The notes under the pieces: generated by a model
What the model was told of the DNA's origin: nothing
Databases searched by the model: none
What the model saw: only the letters and a program-made list of their open reading frames with translations
DNA from: Lactobacillus psittaci DSM 15354
GTDB taxonomy: Bacteria > Bacillota > Bacilli > Lactobacillales > Lactobacillaceae
DNA: 64,000 nt
Direction of reading: 5' to 3'
NCBI RefSeq assembly: GCF_000425905.1
Contig: NZ_AUEI01000008.1
Location: forward strand, 35,837 to 99,836
Program-made: the position numbers and the translations under genes
Part shown: piece after piece, positions 16,178 through 23,952 of the stretch
How positions within the stretch are numbered: the first letter of the stretch is position 1
Layout of the letters: each line of letters opens with the position of its first letter

Positions 16178-17712
16178 TAGTTGGTACCTTCTTTCTGATT
16201 AGCTCCAGTCATCAATAATCCTAACTCTCTTTCACTTGTTGTTTGTGGGTTAACTTCACCGGATTCTTGGCCATCATGTAAGACTAAGATTCGATCTGAA
16301 AGTTGCATAATTTCGTCTAATTCGTATGAAATTAACAAGACTGCTTTACCGGCGTCTCTTTGAGCTAAAAGTTGCTTATGAATATATTCAATCGCTCCAA
16401 CATCAAGACCACGTGTAGGTTGGAAGACGATGATTAAGTCACTATTCCGGTCTAATTCACGAGCAATAATTGCTTTTTGTTGGTTACCACCTGATAATTC
16501 ACCAGCTTTTAAGTTTTCATCAGTAGTCCGAACATCGAACTTCTTAATTAGTTTGCGAGCATGAGCGGTAATAGCGTTGTGGTTAATAATACCGTGATTT
16601 GAATATGGCTTTTGGTAGTATGTTTGCAAAGCGATGTTATCAGCTAAAGACATTTCCAAAATTAAGCCGAATTTTTGTCTGTCGGCAGGGACGTGGCTAA
16701 CACCTAATTCAGTAATTTGACGAGGGCGCTTGTTAGTCATATCTTGACCCTTAATTTCAAAATGACCAGCTGCAACATGGCGTAAACCAGTTAAAGCTTC
16801 AACTAATTCATCTTGACCGTTGCCGTCGATTCCAGCAAGACCTAAGATTTCACCAGCATGAACTTCAAAACTTAAACCTTTAACAGCTAAATTCCCACGG
16901 TCTTCATTAACTTTTAAGTTATCTACCTTTAAGATGGTTTTACCAGGTTGATTTTCTTTCTTAGCTAAGTTGAAGTTAACATGGCGGCCAACCATCATTT
17001 CGGCTAAGCTTTCATCAGTTGCACCAGCAACGTCAACCGTATCAATACTTTTACCGTGACGAATAACTGTTACACGGTCAGCTGATTCACGGATTTCTTT
17101 TAACTTGTGGGTGATTAAAATGATTGACTTACCTTCGTTACGTAAGTTCTTCATAATCTTGATGAACTCAGTAATTTCTTGTGGTGTTAAAACAGCAGTT
17201 GGTTCGTCAAAAATTAAAATATCAGCACCGCGGTAGAGTACTTTTAAGATTTCAACTCTTTGTTGTTGAGCAATAGTAATATTTGAAATCTTAGCATCAG
17301 GATCAATCGCTAACCCATACTTTTGTGAAAGGGCAAGAATTTGCTTGCGCGCAGTCTTAAAGTCGATTTTAAGACCCTTAGTAGTTTCATGACCCAAAAT
17401 AATATTTTCAAGGACAGTGAAAGCCTTGGCTAACATAAAGTGTTGGTGGACCATCCCAATTTTTAAATCTTTAGCTACATTAGGACCTGAAATATCCACC
17501 TTTTTTCCTCTTACAATAATTTCGCCGGAGGTTGGTTCTAGTAGACCAGAAAGAATACTCATTAAAGTCGATTTTCCAGCCCCGTTTTCACCTAGAAGCG
17601 CCAGGATTTCGCCCTTTTTAAGCGTGAGGTTGATATCGTTATTAGCTTTAAAACCATTGAAGTCTTTAACGATATGGCGCATCTCAATAATGTTTGTGTT
17701 CTCTTTTTCCAT
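16177..17712 (-). CDS. Nucleoside ABC transporter ATPase (NupA/YufO type, duplicated)
   Basis: A 511-residue ATPase with two fused ABC domains, like RbsA/MglA. Domain 1 has GENGAGKSTLMS, an ITIAQQQ-type signature and ILIFDEPTAVL; domain 2 has the degenerate GIDGNGQDEL, LSGGNQQKAIIARE and VFQPTRGLDVG in place of a normal Walker B. The open frame continues 12 codons upstream to 17748, but GGAAGGAAAG precedes the ATG at 17712 (MEKENTNIIEMRHIVKDFNG), so that start is preferred. A terminator-like hairpin (17737-17771) separates it from the first bmp gene, so readthrough probably sets a lower level than the binding protein. Confidence 0.92.
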   Translation of the reverse strand: MEKENTNIIEMRHIVKDFNGFKANNDINLTLKKGEILALLGENGAGKSTLMSILSGLLEPTSGEIIVRGKKVDISGPNVAKDLKIGMVHQHFMLAKAFTVLENIILGHETTKGLKIDFKTARKQILALSQKYGLAIDPDAKISNITIAQQQRVEILKVLYRGADILIFDEPTAVLTPQEITEFIKIMKNLRNEGKSIILITHKLKEIRESADRVTVIRHGKSIDTVDVAGATDESLAEMMVGRHVNFNLAKKENQPGKTILKVDNLKVNEDRGNLAVKGLSFEVHAGEILGLAGIDGNGQDELVEALTGLRHVAAGHFEIKGQDMTNKRPRQITELGVSHVPADRQKFGLILEMSLADNIALQTYYQKPYSNHGIINHNAITAHARKLIKKFDVRTTDENLKAGELSGGNQQKAIIARELDRNSDLIIVFQPTRGLDVGAIEYIHKQLLAQRDAGKAVLLISYELDEIMQLSDRILVLHDGQESGEVNPQTTSERELGLLMTGANQKEGTN

Positions 17713-17736
17713 AGCTTTCCTTCCCTGTATAAATTT

Positions 17737-17771
17737 AGCAAAAAACACTCCGTATCATTACGAAGTGTTTT
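17737..17771 (-). terminator. Intra-operon terminator between bmp gene and ATPase
   Basis: Stem AAAACACTCCGTA / TACGAAGTGTTTT with T run on the minus strand, lying just after the bmp stop codon and upstream of the ATPase. No separate promoter is visible in the remaining gap, so partial readthrough is the simplest way to express the importer. Confidence 0.7.
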
Positions 17772-17795
17772 AGAAATGACACACTATATATTGTG

Positions 17796-18884
17796 CTACT
17801 TACTTGGAGAAGTTGCAACCTTAATTTTGCCATCAATGATATCTTGACGCGCTTGTTGCACGGCTTTCCAGGCTTTTGAATTTAAATTTCCTTTGGTAAG
17901 AGATACACCATTATCTTGTAGTCCGAATACTAAGTGCTTACCGCCAGGGAATTTACCTTGATATGCTTTGTCAGCGATTTCTTTAGCGGCAATATTCAAA
18001 CCTTTAAGGACAGAAGTAAGGGTAAAGTTTGACTTTTGTCCACCTTTAGCAGTGTATTTACCTTGAGAAGATTGATCGATATCAACCCCGATAACCCATA
18101 CCTTATCATTAACTGCTTTTTCTGAGTTTAAGTCTTTAGCTTCTTGGAAAACACCGTTACCGGCATTACCAGCAGCTTGGTAGATGATATCAGCCTTTTT
18201 GGCATACATTGATTGGGCAATTGATTTAGCTTTGTCTATTGAAGTGAAATTACCGATATATTGATCTAAAACTGTAACTTTCTTATTTAATTTTTTAGCT
18301 GTATCAGCTACACCTTGTTTGAATCCAGCTTCAAATAGATCTAAAACAGTGGACTTAGCGCCGCCAATGAAACCAACAGTGTTAGTTTTAGTACTGTAAG
18401 CAGCAGCTACACCAGCAAGGTATGAAGAATCGTTAGATTTGAAAGTTGCACTAGCGATATTCTTTTTACCGGTAACTACGTCATCGATGATAACAAAGTT
18501 TTTCTTAGGGAATTTCTTAGCAGTAGACTTAACAGCATCAGTTATCATGTAGCCAACTCCGTAGATTGTTTGGTAACCGGCGTTAGCAGCTTGAGTGAAG
18601 TTGGGAACAAAATCAGCAGCACTAGAAGATTGGAAGTATTGATATCCACCTTTACCTTGGCTTAAATTATGTTCTTTACCATATGCTTGAAAGCCACGCC
18701 AAACTGCTTGGTTAAATGACTTATCATCAATCCCATTACCATCAGTGATTAAAGCAATAGAGTGGTTAGCCTTCCCATTGTTCGCATTTTTTGCACTCTT
18801 ATTTTGGCAGGCGGTTAATAATAAACCTGTAGCAATAACTGCCATACTAGTACTCAATACCTTACTAAAACTTGATTTTTTCAC
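17796..18884 (-). CDS. Bmp-family nucleoside-binding lipoprotein (copy 1)
   Basis: Extracytoplasmic substrate-binding lipoprotein of the BmpA/PnrA family, delivering nucleosides to the importer below it. 362 residues; signal peptide ends at lipobox LLTAC (Cys26). Family motifs are ITDGNGIDDKSFNQAVWRGF (about 46-65), FKSNDSSYLAGVAAAY (about 148), VGFIGG and GVDIDQSSQGKY (about 275). It is the copy nearest the transporter genes and likely their main partner. It has its own promoter (18942-18969). It is closely similar to copies 2 and 3. Confidence 0.93.
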   Translation of the reverse strand: MKKSSFSKVLSTSMAVIATGLLLTACQNKSAKNANNGKANHSIALITDGNGIDDKSFNQAVWRGFQAYGKEHNLSQGKGGYQYFQSSSAADFVPNFTQAANAGYQTIYGVGYMITDAVKSTAKKFPKKNFVIIDDVVTGKKNIASATFKSNDSSYLAGVAAAYSTKTNTVGFIGGAKSTVLDLFEAGFKQGVADTAKKLNKKVTVLDQYIGNFTSIDKAKSIAQSMYAKKADIIYQAAGNAGNGVFQEAKDLNSEKAVNDKVWVIGVDIDQSSQGKYTAKGGQKSNFTLTSVLKGLNIAAKEIADKAYQGKFPGGKHLVFGLQDNGVSLTKGNLNSKAWKAVQQARQDIIDGKIKVATSPSK

Positions 18885-18941
18885 AACAACGTCCTCCTGC
18901 TGTTATTTGATAAATGTTTGCATATTAGATGTATAAATAAT

Positions 18942-18969
18942 ATTTTAACAGCAAAATTATCTCTGTCAA
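18942..18969 (-). promoter_or_regulatory. Promoter of bmp copy 1 and nucleoside importer
   Basis: On the minus strand, TTGACA (18969-18964), 16 bases, TAAAAT (18947-18942), about 58 bases upstream of the start codon. Confidence 0.7.
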
Positions 18970-19029
18970 TATAAAATACATACATTGAGTAAACCTAGTT
19001 ATAATAAAGTTCGATTTTTATGCGGGGAG

Positions 19030-19073
19030 GGTAAAAAAGAAGAGATAGCTCTTTGCAAAACTATCTCTTCTTT
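19030..19073 (-). terminator. Terminator after bmp copy 2
   Basis: Stem AAGAAGAGATAG / CTATCTCTTCTT with T run on the minus strand. It separates bmp copies 3 and 2 from copy 1. Confidence 0.85.
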
Positions 19074-19089
19074 AGTGAATTAATATTAA

Positions 19090-20166
19090 TTATTTACTTG
19101 GGTGAATTGGAACGTTAATCTTGCCCTTGATGACATCTTGTCTAGCAGTTCTTGAAGCCTTCCAAGCCTTGTCTGAAATGTAACCGCGAGTAATTGAAAC
19201 ACCATTAGTATCAAGACCGTATTGTAAGTTCTTACCACCAGGGAATTTGCCCTTGTAAGCACGGTCTGCAATATCTTTAGTAGCAATGTTAACACCAGTA
19301 ATAACTGAAGTTAAAGTAAAGTTAGATTTCTTGCCATCTTTTGACTTGTAGTTACCAAGACTTGATTGGTCAATATCAACCCCGATAACCCAAACTTTAT
19401 CTTTTTCCTTCTTAGTTTGGTTAAGGGCTTTAGCTTCTTGGAATAAACCGTTACCAGCACCACCAGCAGCGTGCATTACGATGTCAGCATGTTTAGCGTA
19501 CATTGCAGAAGCAATTGACTTAGCCTTGTCACTTGAATTGAAGTTACCAATGTATTGGTTCAAAATGGTAATCTTCTTGCCAAGCTTCTTAGCAGTGTCG
19601 TTAACACCCTTGGTGAAACCAGCGTCGAATAAGTCAACGATATCACCGTGAGCACCACCGATGAAACCAACAACGTTAGTCTTAGTAGTGTAAGCAGCAA
19701 CTACACCTGCAAGGTAAGCAGCTTGGTTTGACTTGAAGTTAGCAGAAACAACGTTCTTTTGACCTTTAATTACATCATCGATGATGGCAAAGTTCTTTTT
19801 AGGATATTTCTTGGCAACGCTAGCAACAGAATCCTTTAATTGGTAACCAACACCATAAACGACATCGAAATTCTTAGCAGCTTCTTCCAAGTTAGGAACA
19901 AATTCAGAAGCACCACTAGTTTGGAAGTATTGGTAACCATTGTTACCTTGCTTTAAGCCATGTTCTTTACCATAAGCTTTAAAACCATTCCAAGCTGATT
20001 CGTTGAATGAGTTATCGTTAACCCCGTTACCGTCAGTGATTAAAGCGACAGTACCCTTATTTTTCTTGCCGTTAGTGTTAGTAGCGGTTTTGTTTGAACA
20101 AGCGGTTAAAGTAAGACCTAAACCAGCTGCAATGGCAGCAATTGTAGTAATTTTCTTAAATTTCAT
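19090..20166 (-). CDS. Bmp-family nucleoside-binding lipoprotein (copy 2)
   Basis: 358 residues with lipobox TLTAC (Cys23) and the same Bmp motifs as copy 1: ITDGNGVNDNSFNESAWNGF, FKSNQAAYLAGVVAAYTTKT and GVDIDQSSLGNY. It is second in a two-gene unit behind copy 3 (46-base gap) and ends in a strong terminator, so it is not on the same transcript as the permeases. It may give the importer a different nucleoside range or affinity (inference). No frameshift or loss of the ligand-pocket motifs is visible. Confidence 0.93.
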   Translation of the reverse strand: MKFKKITTIAAIAAGLGLTLTACSNKTATNTNGKKNKGTVALITDGNGVNDNSFNESAWNGFKAYGKEHGLKQGNNGYQYFQTSGASEFVPNLEEAAKNFDVVYGVGYQLKDSVASVAKKYPKKNFAIIDDVIKGQKNVVSANFKSNQAAYLAGVVAAYTTKTNVVGFIGGAHGDIVDLFDAGFTKGVNDTAKKLGKKITILNQYIGNFNSSDKAKSIASAMYAKHADIVMHAAGGAGNGLFQEAKALNQTKKEKDKVWVIGVDIDQSSLGNYKSKDGKKSNFTLTSVITGVNIATKDIADRAYKGKFPGGKNLQYGLDTNGVSITRGYISDKAWKASRTARQDVIKGKINVPIHPSK

Positions 20167-20212
20167 AAAAATCCATTCTCCTCAATTATTTTTTTAACAT
20201 TAGTTAACTTAA

Positions 20213-21298
20213 TTAATTATTAGATGGTGTAGTAGGAACCTTAATCTTGCCAGCAATAATGTTTTGCTTAGCGGTTTCTACTGCAGACCAGGCTGCATTA
20301 TTCATATTACCCTTGAGTACATAAGTACCATTACCTTTAAGGCCGTAAACAAAGTGCTTACCACCAGGGAAGTCGTTATTATAAGCTCTGTTGGCAATAT
20401 CAGCAACAGCGGTTCCGATACCCTTAATGGTACTAGTTAAAGTGAAGTTAGCAGCTTTACCGTTTTTATCGGTGTATTGACCAAGACTTGATTGATCAGA
20501 GTCAACACCGATAACCCAAACGCGGTCACTAGCAGCCTTTTTAGCGTTGATATTCTTAGCTTCTTGGAAGACCCCTTCGCCGGCAGTAGCGGCAACTTGG
20601 TAAATTACGTCAGCTTTACGAGCATACATTGCTTTAGCAATAGCATTAGCTTTATCAACACTTGAGAAGTTACCAACATAAGCATTCAAAATTTGAATTT
20701 TCTTGTGTTGGGCTTTGGCTGCATCGTAAACTCCTTTAGCAAAACCGGCGTCGAACAAATCTAAGATAACGCCATGGGCACCACCGACAAAACCAACAAC
20801 GTTAGTCTTGGTAGTGTAAGCTGCTGCAACCCCAGCTAGATAAGATGCATCGTTAGATTTGAAAGTTGCACTAGCAACATTCTTTTTGTTGATGACATTG
20901 TCAATCATGATGAAATTGTTCTTAGGGTGCTTAGCAGCCTCACTTTTAATAGCATCACCTAATTCGTAACCAACACCGACAATTGTTTTATAGTTGGCTT
21001 TAATAGCTTGCTCGATGTTAGGCACATGATCACTCGCAGAACTAGATTCGAAATAATTATATCCGCCAGGACCTTTTAATAAGTCGTGAGACTTACCATA
21101 TTTTTGTAGACCTTGCCAAGCTGATTGGTTGAACGAATGATCATCAACCCCAGTATTGTTAGTGACTAAGGCAACACTGTGATTTGAACTTTTTGCGTTA
21201 TTAGCAGACTTATTAGCACAAGCAGTAGCTGTCAGGCCGAGTGCTGCTAGGATGACGCTAAAAGACAAAACTTTTTTAGTTTTGGTAAACATCCTCAT
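20213..21298 (-). CDS. Bmp-family nucleoside-binding lipoprotein (copy 3)
   Basis: 361 residues, lipobox ATAC (Cys27) after a short signal peptide. It is the most divergent of the three in the ligand region: VTNNTGVDDHSFNQSAWQGL replaces the ITDGNG form, and GVDSDQSSLGQY replaces GVDIDQSS. The changed first strand (TDGNG to TNNTG) lies in the nucleoside pocket of this family, so a different ligand is plausible. Transcription starts from 21333-21361, next to a palindrome shared with the phnD gene at 21595. Confidence 0.92.
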   Translation of the reverse strand: MRMFTKTKKVLSFSVILAALGLTATACANKSANNAKSSNHSVALVTNNTGVDDHSFNQSAWQGLQKYGKSHDLLKGPGGYNYFESSSASDHVPNIEQAIKANYKTIVGVGYELGDAIKSEAAKHPKNNFIMIDNVINKKNVASATFKSNDASYLAGVAAAYTTKTNVVGFVGGAHGVILDLFDAGFAKGVYDAAKAQHKKIQILNAYVGNFSSVDKANAIAKAMYARKADVIYQVAATAGEGVFQEAKNINAKKAASDRVWVIGVDSDQSSLGQYTDKNGKAANFTLTSTIKGIGTAVADIANRAYNNDFPGGKHFVYGLKGNGTYVLKGNMNNAAWSAVETAKQNIIAGKIKVPTTPSNN

Positions 21299-21332
21299 AT
21301 TCTCCCCTAAAAAATACTTTTAACGTCAATCA

Positions 21333-21361
21333 AGATTAGCAGTCTTTATCTAAGCTGTCAA
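21333..21361 (-). promoter_or_regulatory. Promoter of bmp copies 3 and 2
   Basis: TTGACA (21361-21356), 17 bases, TAATCT (21338-21333) on the minus strand. A 22-base perfect palindrome lies 18 bases upstream of the -35. Confidence 0.75.
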
Positions 21362-21378
21362 AGGCAACAAAAACACGA

Positions 21379-21512
21379 TAAACGTTGATATATCAACGTT
21401 TTAAAAATATGGCGAAATAGTGTTAAGCCTTATGTATCAATGCATCAGGGGCAATATATTGATTATTTTATAAAATAGCACAATATCTTGTGGATAAAAG
21501 TGTGAATAAGTG
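21379..21512. repeat. Duplicated upstream module, copy A (palindrome plus DnaA-box-like block)
   Basis: Contains a perfect 22-base palindrome AAACGTTGATA/TATCAACGTTT (21379-21400). About 103 bases away is a block with TGTGGATAA (21489-21497) followed by TGTGAATAA, both matching the DnaA-box consensus TTATNCACA in reverse. The same two parts at the same spacing recur at 22604-22738. Copy A lies upstream of bmp copy 3. Confidence 0.6.
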
Positions 21513-21563
21513 GATTAATCCCAAAATATTGTGATTAAAAACCGATATAGACACAATATGTAT

Positions 21564-21590
21564 AAAAGCACTCCTGGTAGGAGTGCTTTT
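21564..21590 (-). terminator. Terminator after phnD copy 1
   Basis: Perfect stem AAAAGCACTCC / GGAGTGCTTTT around TGGTA, four bases past the stop codon. Confidence 0.9.
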
Positions 21591-21594
21591 CGGC

Positions 21595-22524
21595 TTATTT
21601 AGTAGCTTCGTTTGCTAATTTTTGATATTTACGAACGATATCGAAGTCGCTATCTTTGGCATTGACATAGCCAAGGTGGTTATAGATGTGGAACAAGACA
21701 TCTTTACCTTTTTTAGTTTTGATAATTTTCTTAAAAGCAGTAGCTAGTTTCTTTCTGAACTTTTGAGACATATCAGTTCTAACTGAAACAGTGTCATTAG
21801 GTAACCACTTAGTGAAGTAAATTGGCTTAACTCCAGTCATTACCTTTGGTTCATCTTTAGCTGCTAAGTTTCTAGCGTCAGCAAAAACAGCAGCGGCATC
21901 AACGTCACCGTTATATACTGATAAAATTGCTTGGTCGTGCCCTTGAATTTGAACCATGCGAGTTTGTTTAGGAATATTTAAGCCTTTAGAATAAAGTTCG
22001 CCGACAGGTGCAACGTAGCCGGAAGTAGAAGAAGGTGATTGAACGGCGATTTTCTTGCCTTTAAGATCCTTCCAAGATTTAATCTTAGAGCCCTTCTTAA
22101 CTACAATCATTGAACGATAGTGACTCATTTTTTGGCCGTTTGGCTTACCAGAAGGCTCATCATAACCTTCGTTCATGGCGCGAAGCAAGACATCAGCAGC
22201 TTTCTTTTGGTGCGCTAAAACATAAGTATCACCGCCAATAAAACCAACGTCTACCTTTTTTGAGGCAAGAGCTTCAACTAAAGCGGTATTACTAGTTGAA
22301 ACAGAAACATGAACAGGAATACCAAGTTCTTTTTTTAGTAAACCTTCAAGTGGCTTAACACGGTCCGCTAAGTGACTACCTTGAACACTTGGCACAAATT
22401 GTACATTCAAAGTTTTAGGTGTGTAGCCATTACCAGATTGACTAGTTTTATTGCTTGAACAAGCAGTGGCAGTTCCGGCGATTACGAGCGCAAGAGCTGC
22501 AGTTAACAACTTTTTAAATTTCAT
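21595..22524 (-). CDS. PhnD-type phosphonate/phosphate-analogue binding lipoprotein (copy 1)
   Basis: 309-residue substrate-binding lipoprotein of the phosphate/phosphite/phosphonate ABC family. Lipobox TATAC (Cys22), then the family start LNVQFVPS, STSNTALVEALASKKVDVGF and the VQSPSSTSGYVAP ligand loop (about 162), and an IQGHDQAILSVYNGDVDAAAVFADAR stretch split near 200-225. No PhnC/PhnE ATPase or permease is adjacent, so it must work with a transporter encoded elsewhere. Family members also bind unrelated ligands; the true substrate is unknown. Confidence 0.88.
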   Translation of the reverse strand: MKFKKLLTAALALVIAGTATACSSNKTSQSGNGYTPKTLNVQFVPSVQGSHLADRVKPLEGLLKKELGIPVHVSVSTSNTALVEALASKKVDVGFIGGDTYVLAHQKKAADVLLRAMNEGYDEPSGKPNGQKMSHYRSMIVVKKGSKIKSWKDLKGKKIAVQSPSSTSGYVAPVGELYSKGLNIPKQTRMVQIQGHDQAILSVYNGDVDAAAVFADARNLAAKDEPKVMTGVKPIYFTKWLPNDTVSVRTDMSQKFRKKLATAFKKIIKTKKGKDVLFHIYNHLGYVNAKDSDFDIVRKYQKLANEATK

Positions 22525-22555
22525 TTTTATCCCTCCAAAATAAACAACGAAAATT

Positions 22556-22584
22556 AGCCTAGCAGGCCATGTTTATTTTGTCAA
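22556..22584 (-). promoter_or_regulatory. Promoter of phnD copy 1
   Basis: TTGACA (22584-22579), 17 bases, TAGGCT (22561-22556) on the minus strand, with the copy B palindrome 20 bases upstream of the -35, mirroring the bmp copy 3 promoter. Confidence 0.65.
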
Positions 22585-22603
22585 AGAAGGGAAAAACGCT
22601 ATA

Positions 22604-22738
22604 AACCTTGGTATATCAACATTTATAAAAGTACTCAAAGAGGGTGAGAAACCTAGAACAATAAAGGATTACACAATATTTTGAAAAAATATTTTTAAAT
22701 AACACAATATCTTGTGGATAAAAATGTGAAAAAGTGGA
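22604..22738. repeat. Duplicated upstream module, copy B
   Basis: Imperfect version of the copy A palindrome (AAACCTTGGTA/TATCAACATTT, 22604-22625) and, at the same 103-base spacing, the conserved block around CACAATATCTTGTGGATAA (DnaA-box-like TGTGGATAA at 22713-22721). It lies upstream of phnD copy 1. Confidence 0.6.
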
Positions 22739-22761
22739 ATAACTATCAAATTTTTAATAAT

Positions 22762-22791
22762 AAAAAGGTATCAGCTTTGTGCTGATACCTT
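22762..22791 (-). terminator. Terminator after phnD copy 2
   Basis: Stem AAGGTATCAGC / GCTGATACCTT around TTTGT, with T run on the minus strand. Confidence 0.85.
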
Positions 22792-22818
22792 GATTTAAAG
22801 GGATAATCTATAGAAAAA

Positions 22819-23754
22819 TTACTTAGTTACTTTGTCGATAGTTTTTTCGTATTCGCGAACAACATTAAAGTTAGAATCTTTAGAATCTTTGTAACCTAAA
22901 TGTTGGTATACACTAGACATAACTTTCTTACCTTTAGCAGTCTTCATGATAGCCTTGAATGCTTTCTTAAGCTTGTTACGGTATGAATTAGACATATCTG
23001 AGCGAACTGAAATGGTGTCGTTTGGAATCCACTTAGTGAAGTAAATAGGCACAACGTCTTTCATAACTTGTGGAGTATCCTTAGCTGCAATATTTCTTGC
23101 ATCTGCAAAGACAAAGGCTGCATCAACGTCACCGTTGTATACTGACAAAACTGCTTGGTCGTGACCTTGAACTTGAACTAATTTAGAATCCTTAACAACA
23201 TTTAATCCTTTTTTGTAAAGTTCAGCTACAGGGAAAACATAACCAGAAGTTGAAGATGATTCTTGAACAGCAATCTTCTTGCCCTTAAGGTCTTTCCAAG
23301 ACTTAATCTTTGAACCTTTCTTAACAACAACCATAGCGCGGTATTTGTCCATTAAAGTCTTGTTCATCTTACCTGATGGTTCATCGTAACCGAAACGTTC
23401 GGCTTGGAGTAAAACATCAGCGATGTTACGCTTGTGAGCTAAAACGTATGAGTCAGGTGGCAAGAAACCAACATCAACTTGGTGGGATTGCATAGCTTCA
23501 ACTAAGGCGTTGTTACTAGTTGAAACAGTTACTTTAACAGGAATACCAAGTTGCTTTTTAAGTAAGCCTTCAAGTGGCTTAGCCTTAGCTTCAAGAGTAC
23601 TTGCTTGAGAACTAGGAACAAATTGTACGTTTAATACCTTTTTAGGGGTATAAGCCTTACTACTGTTTTTAGCAGTATTGCTGCTTGAGCAAGCAGTGGC
23701 AACAACGGCAGTAGCGAGGGCTACAGCTGTAACAAAAATCTTCTTTAACTTCAT
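22819..23754 (-). CDS. PhnD-type phosphonate/phosphate-analogue binding lipoprotein (copy 2)
   Basis: Paralog of copy 1 (311 residues) with lipobox ATAC (about Cys22), LNVQFVPSSQ, STSNNALVEAMQSHQVDVGF and VQESSSTSGYVFP. An in-frame ATG at 23766 overlaps the GGAGG site; the ATG at 23754 lies properly downstream (MKLKKIFVTAV) and is chosen. Differences from copy 1 in the ligand loop (QE for QS; VFP for VAP; LPPDS for IGGDT) suggest divergence in ligand. It has a separate terminator and does not carry the copied upstream module. No transporter genes are adjacent. Confidence 0.88.
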   Translation of the reverse strand: MKLKKIFVTAVALATAVVATACSSSNTAKNSSKAYTPKKVLNVQFVPSSQASTLEAKAKPLEGLLKKQLGIPVKVTVSTSNNALVEAMQSHQVDVGFLPPDSYVLAHKRNIADVLLQAERFGYDEPSGKMNKTLMDKYRAMVVVKKGSKIKSWKDLKGKKIAVQESSSTSGYVFPVAELYKKGLNVVKDSKLVQVQGHDQAVLSVYNGDVDAAFVFADARNIAAKDTPQVMKDVVPIYFTKWIPNDTISVRSDMSNSYRNKLKKAFKAIMKTAKGKKVMSSVYQHLGYKDSKDSNFNVVREYEKTIDKVTK

Positions 23755-23803
23755 ATAAACCTCCAAGTTAGCTTTAATAGCTTACAAGTAATGTTTTACC
23801 AAT

Positions 23804-23842
23804 AAAAAAATAGTTCGTCAAGATAAATTGCGAACTATTTTT
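23804..23842 (-). terminator. Hairpin upstream of phnD copy 2, probable ydcF-side terminator
   Basis: Stem AAATAGTTCG / CGAACTATTT followed by seven T residues on the minus strand. It lies 110 bases beyond the YdcF gene and 50 before phnD copy 2. A TTGACG within it could also be a -35 for phnD copy 2, so an attenuator is possible. Confidence 0.55.
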
Positions 23843-23952
23843 AAATTGATTACAAACATTGTTCAGATACAAACTGAAACGTCGGCAGAAATTCCCATAA
23901 AAATCTTAGCTTTGGTCAGCTATAAGTGTGAGATACGACTTAATCACGAATA

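Noticed and set aside
21379..21512. Replication origin, because of DnaA-box-like sequences
   Set aside because: No dnaA, dnaN, gidA or A/T-rich unwinding arrangement nearby and too few boxes.
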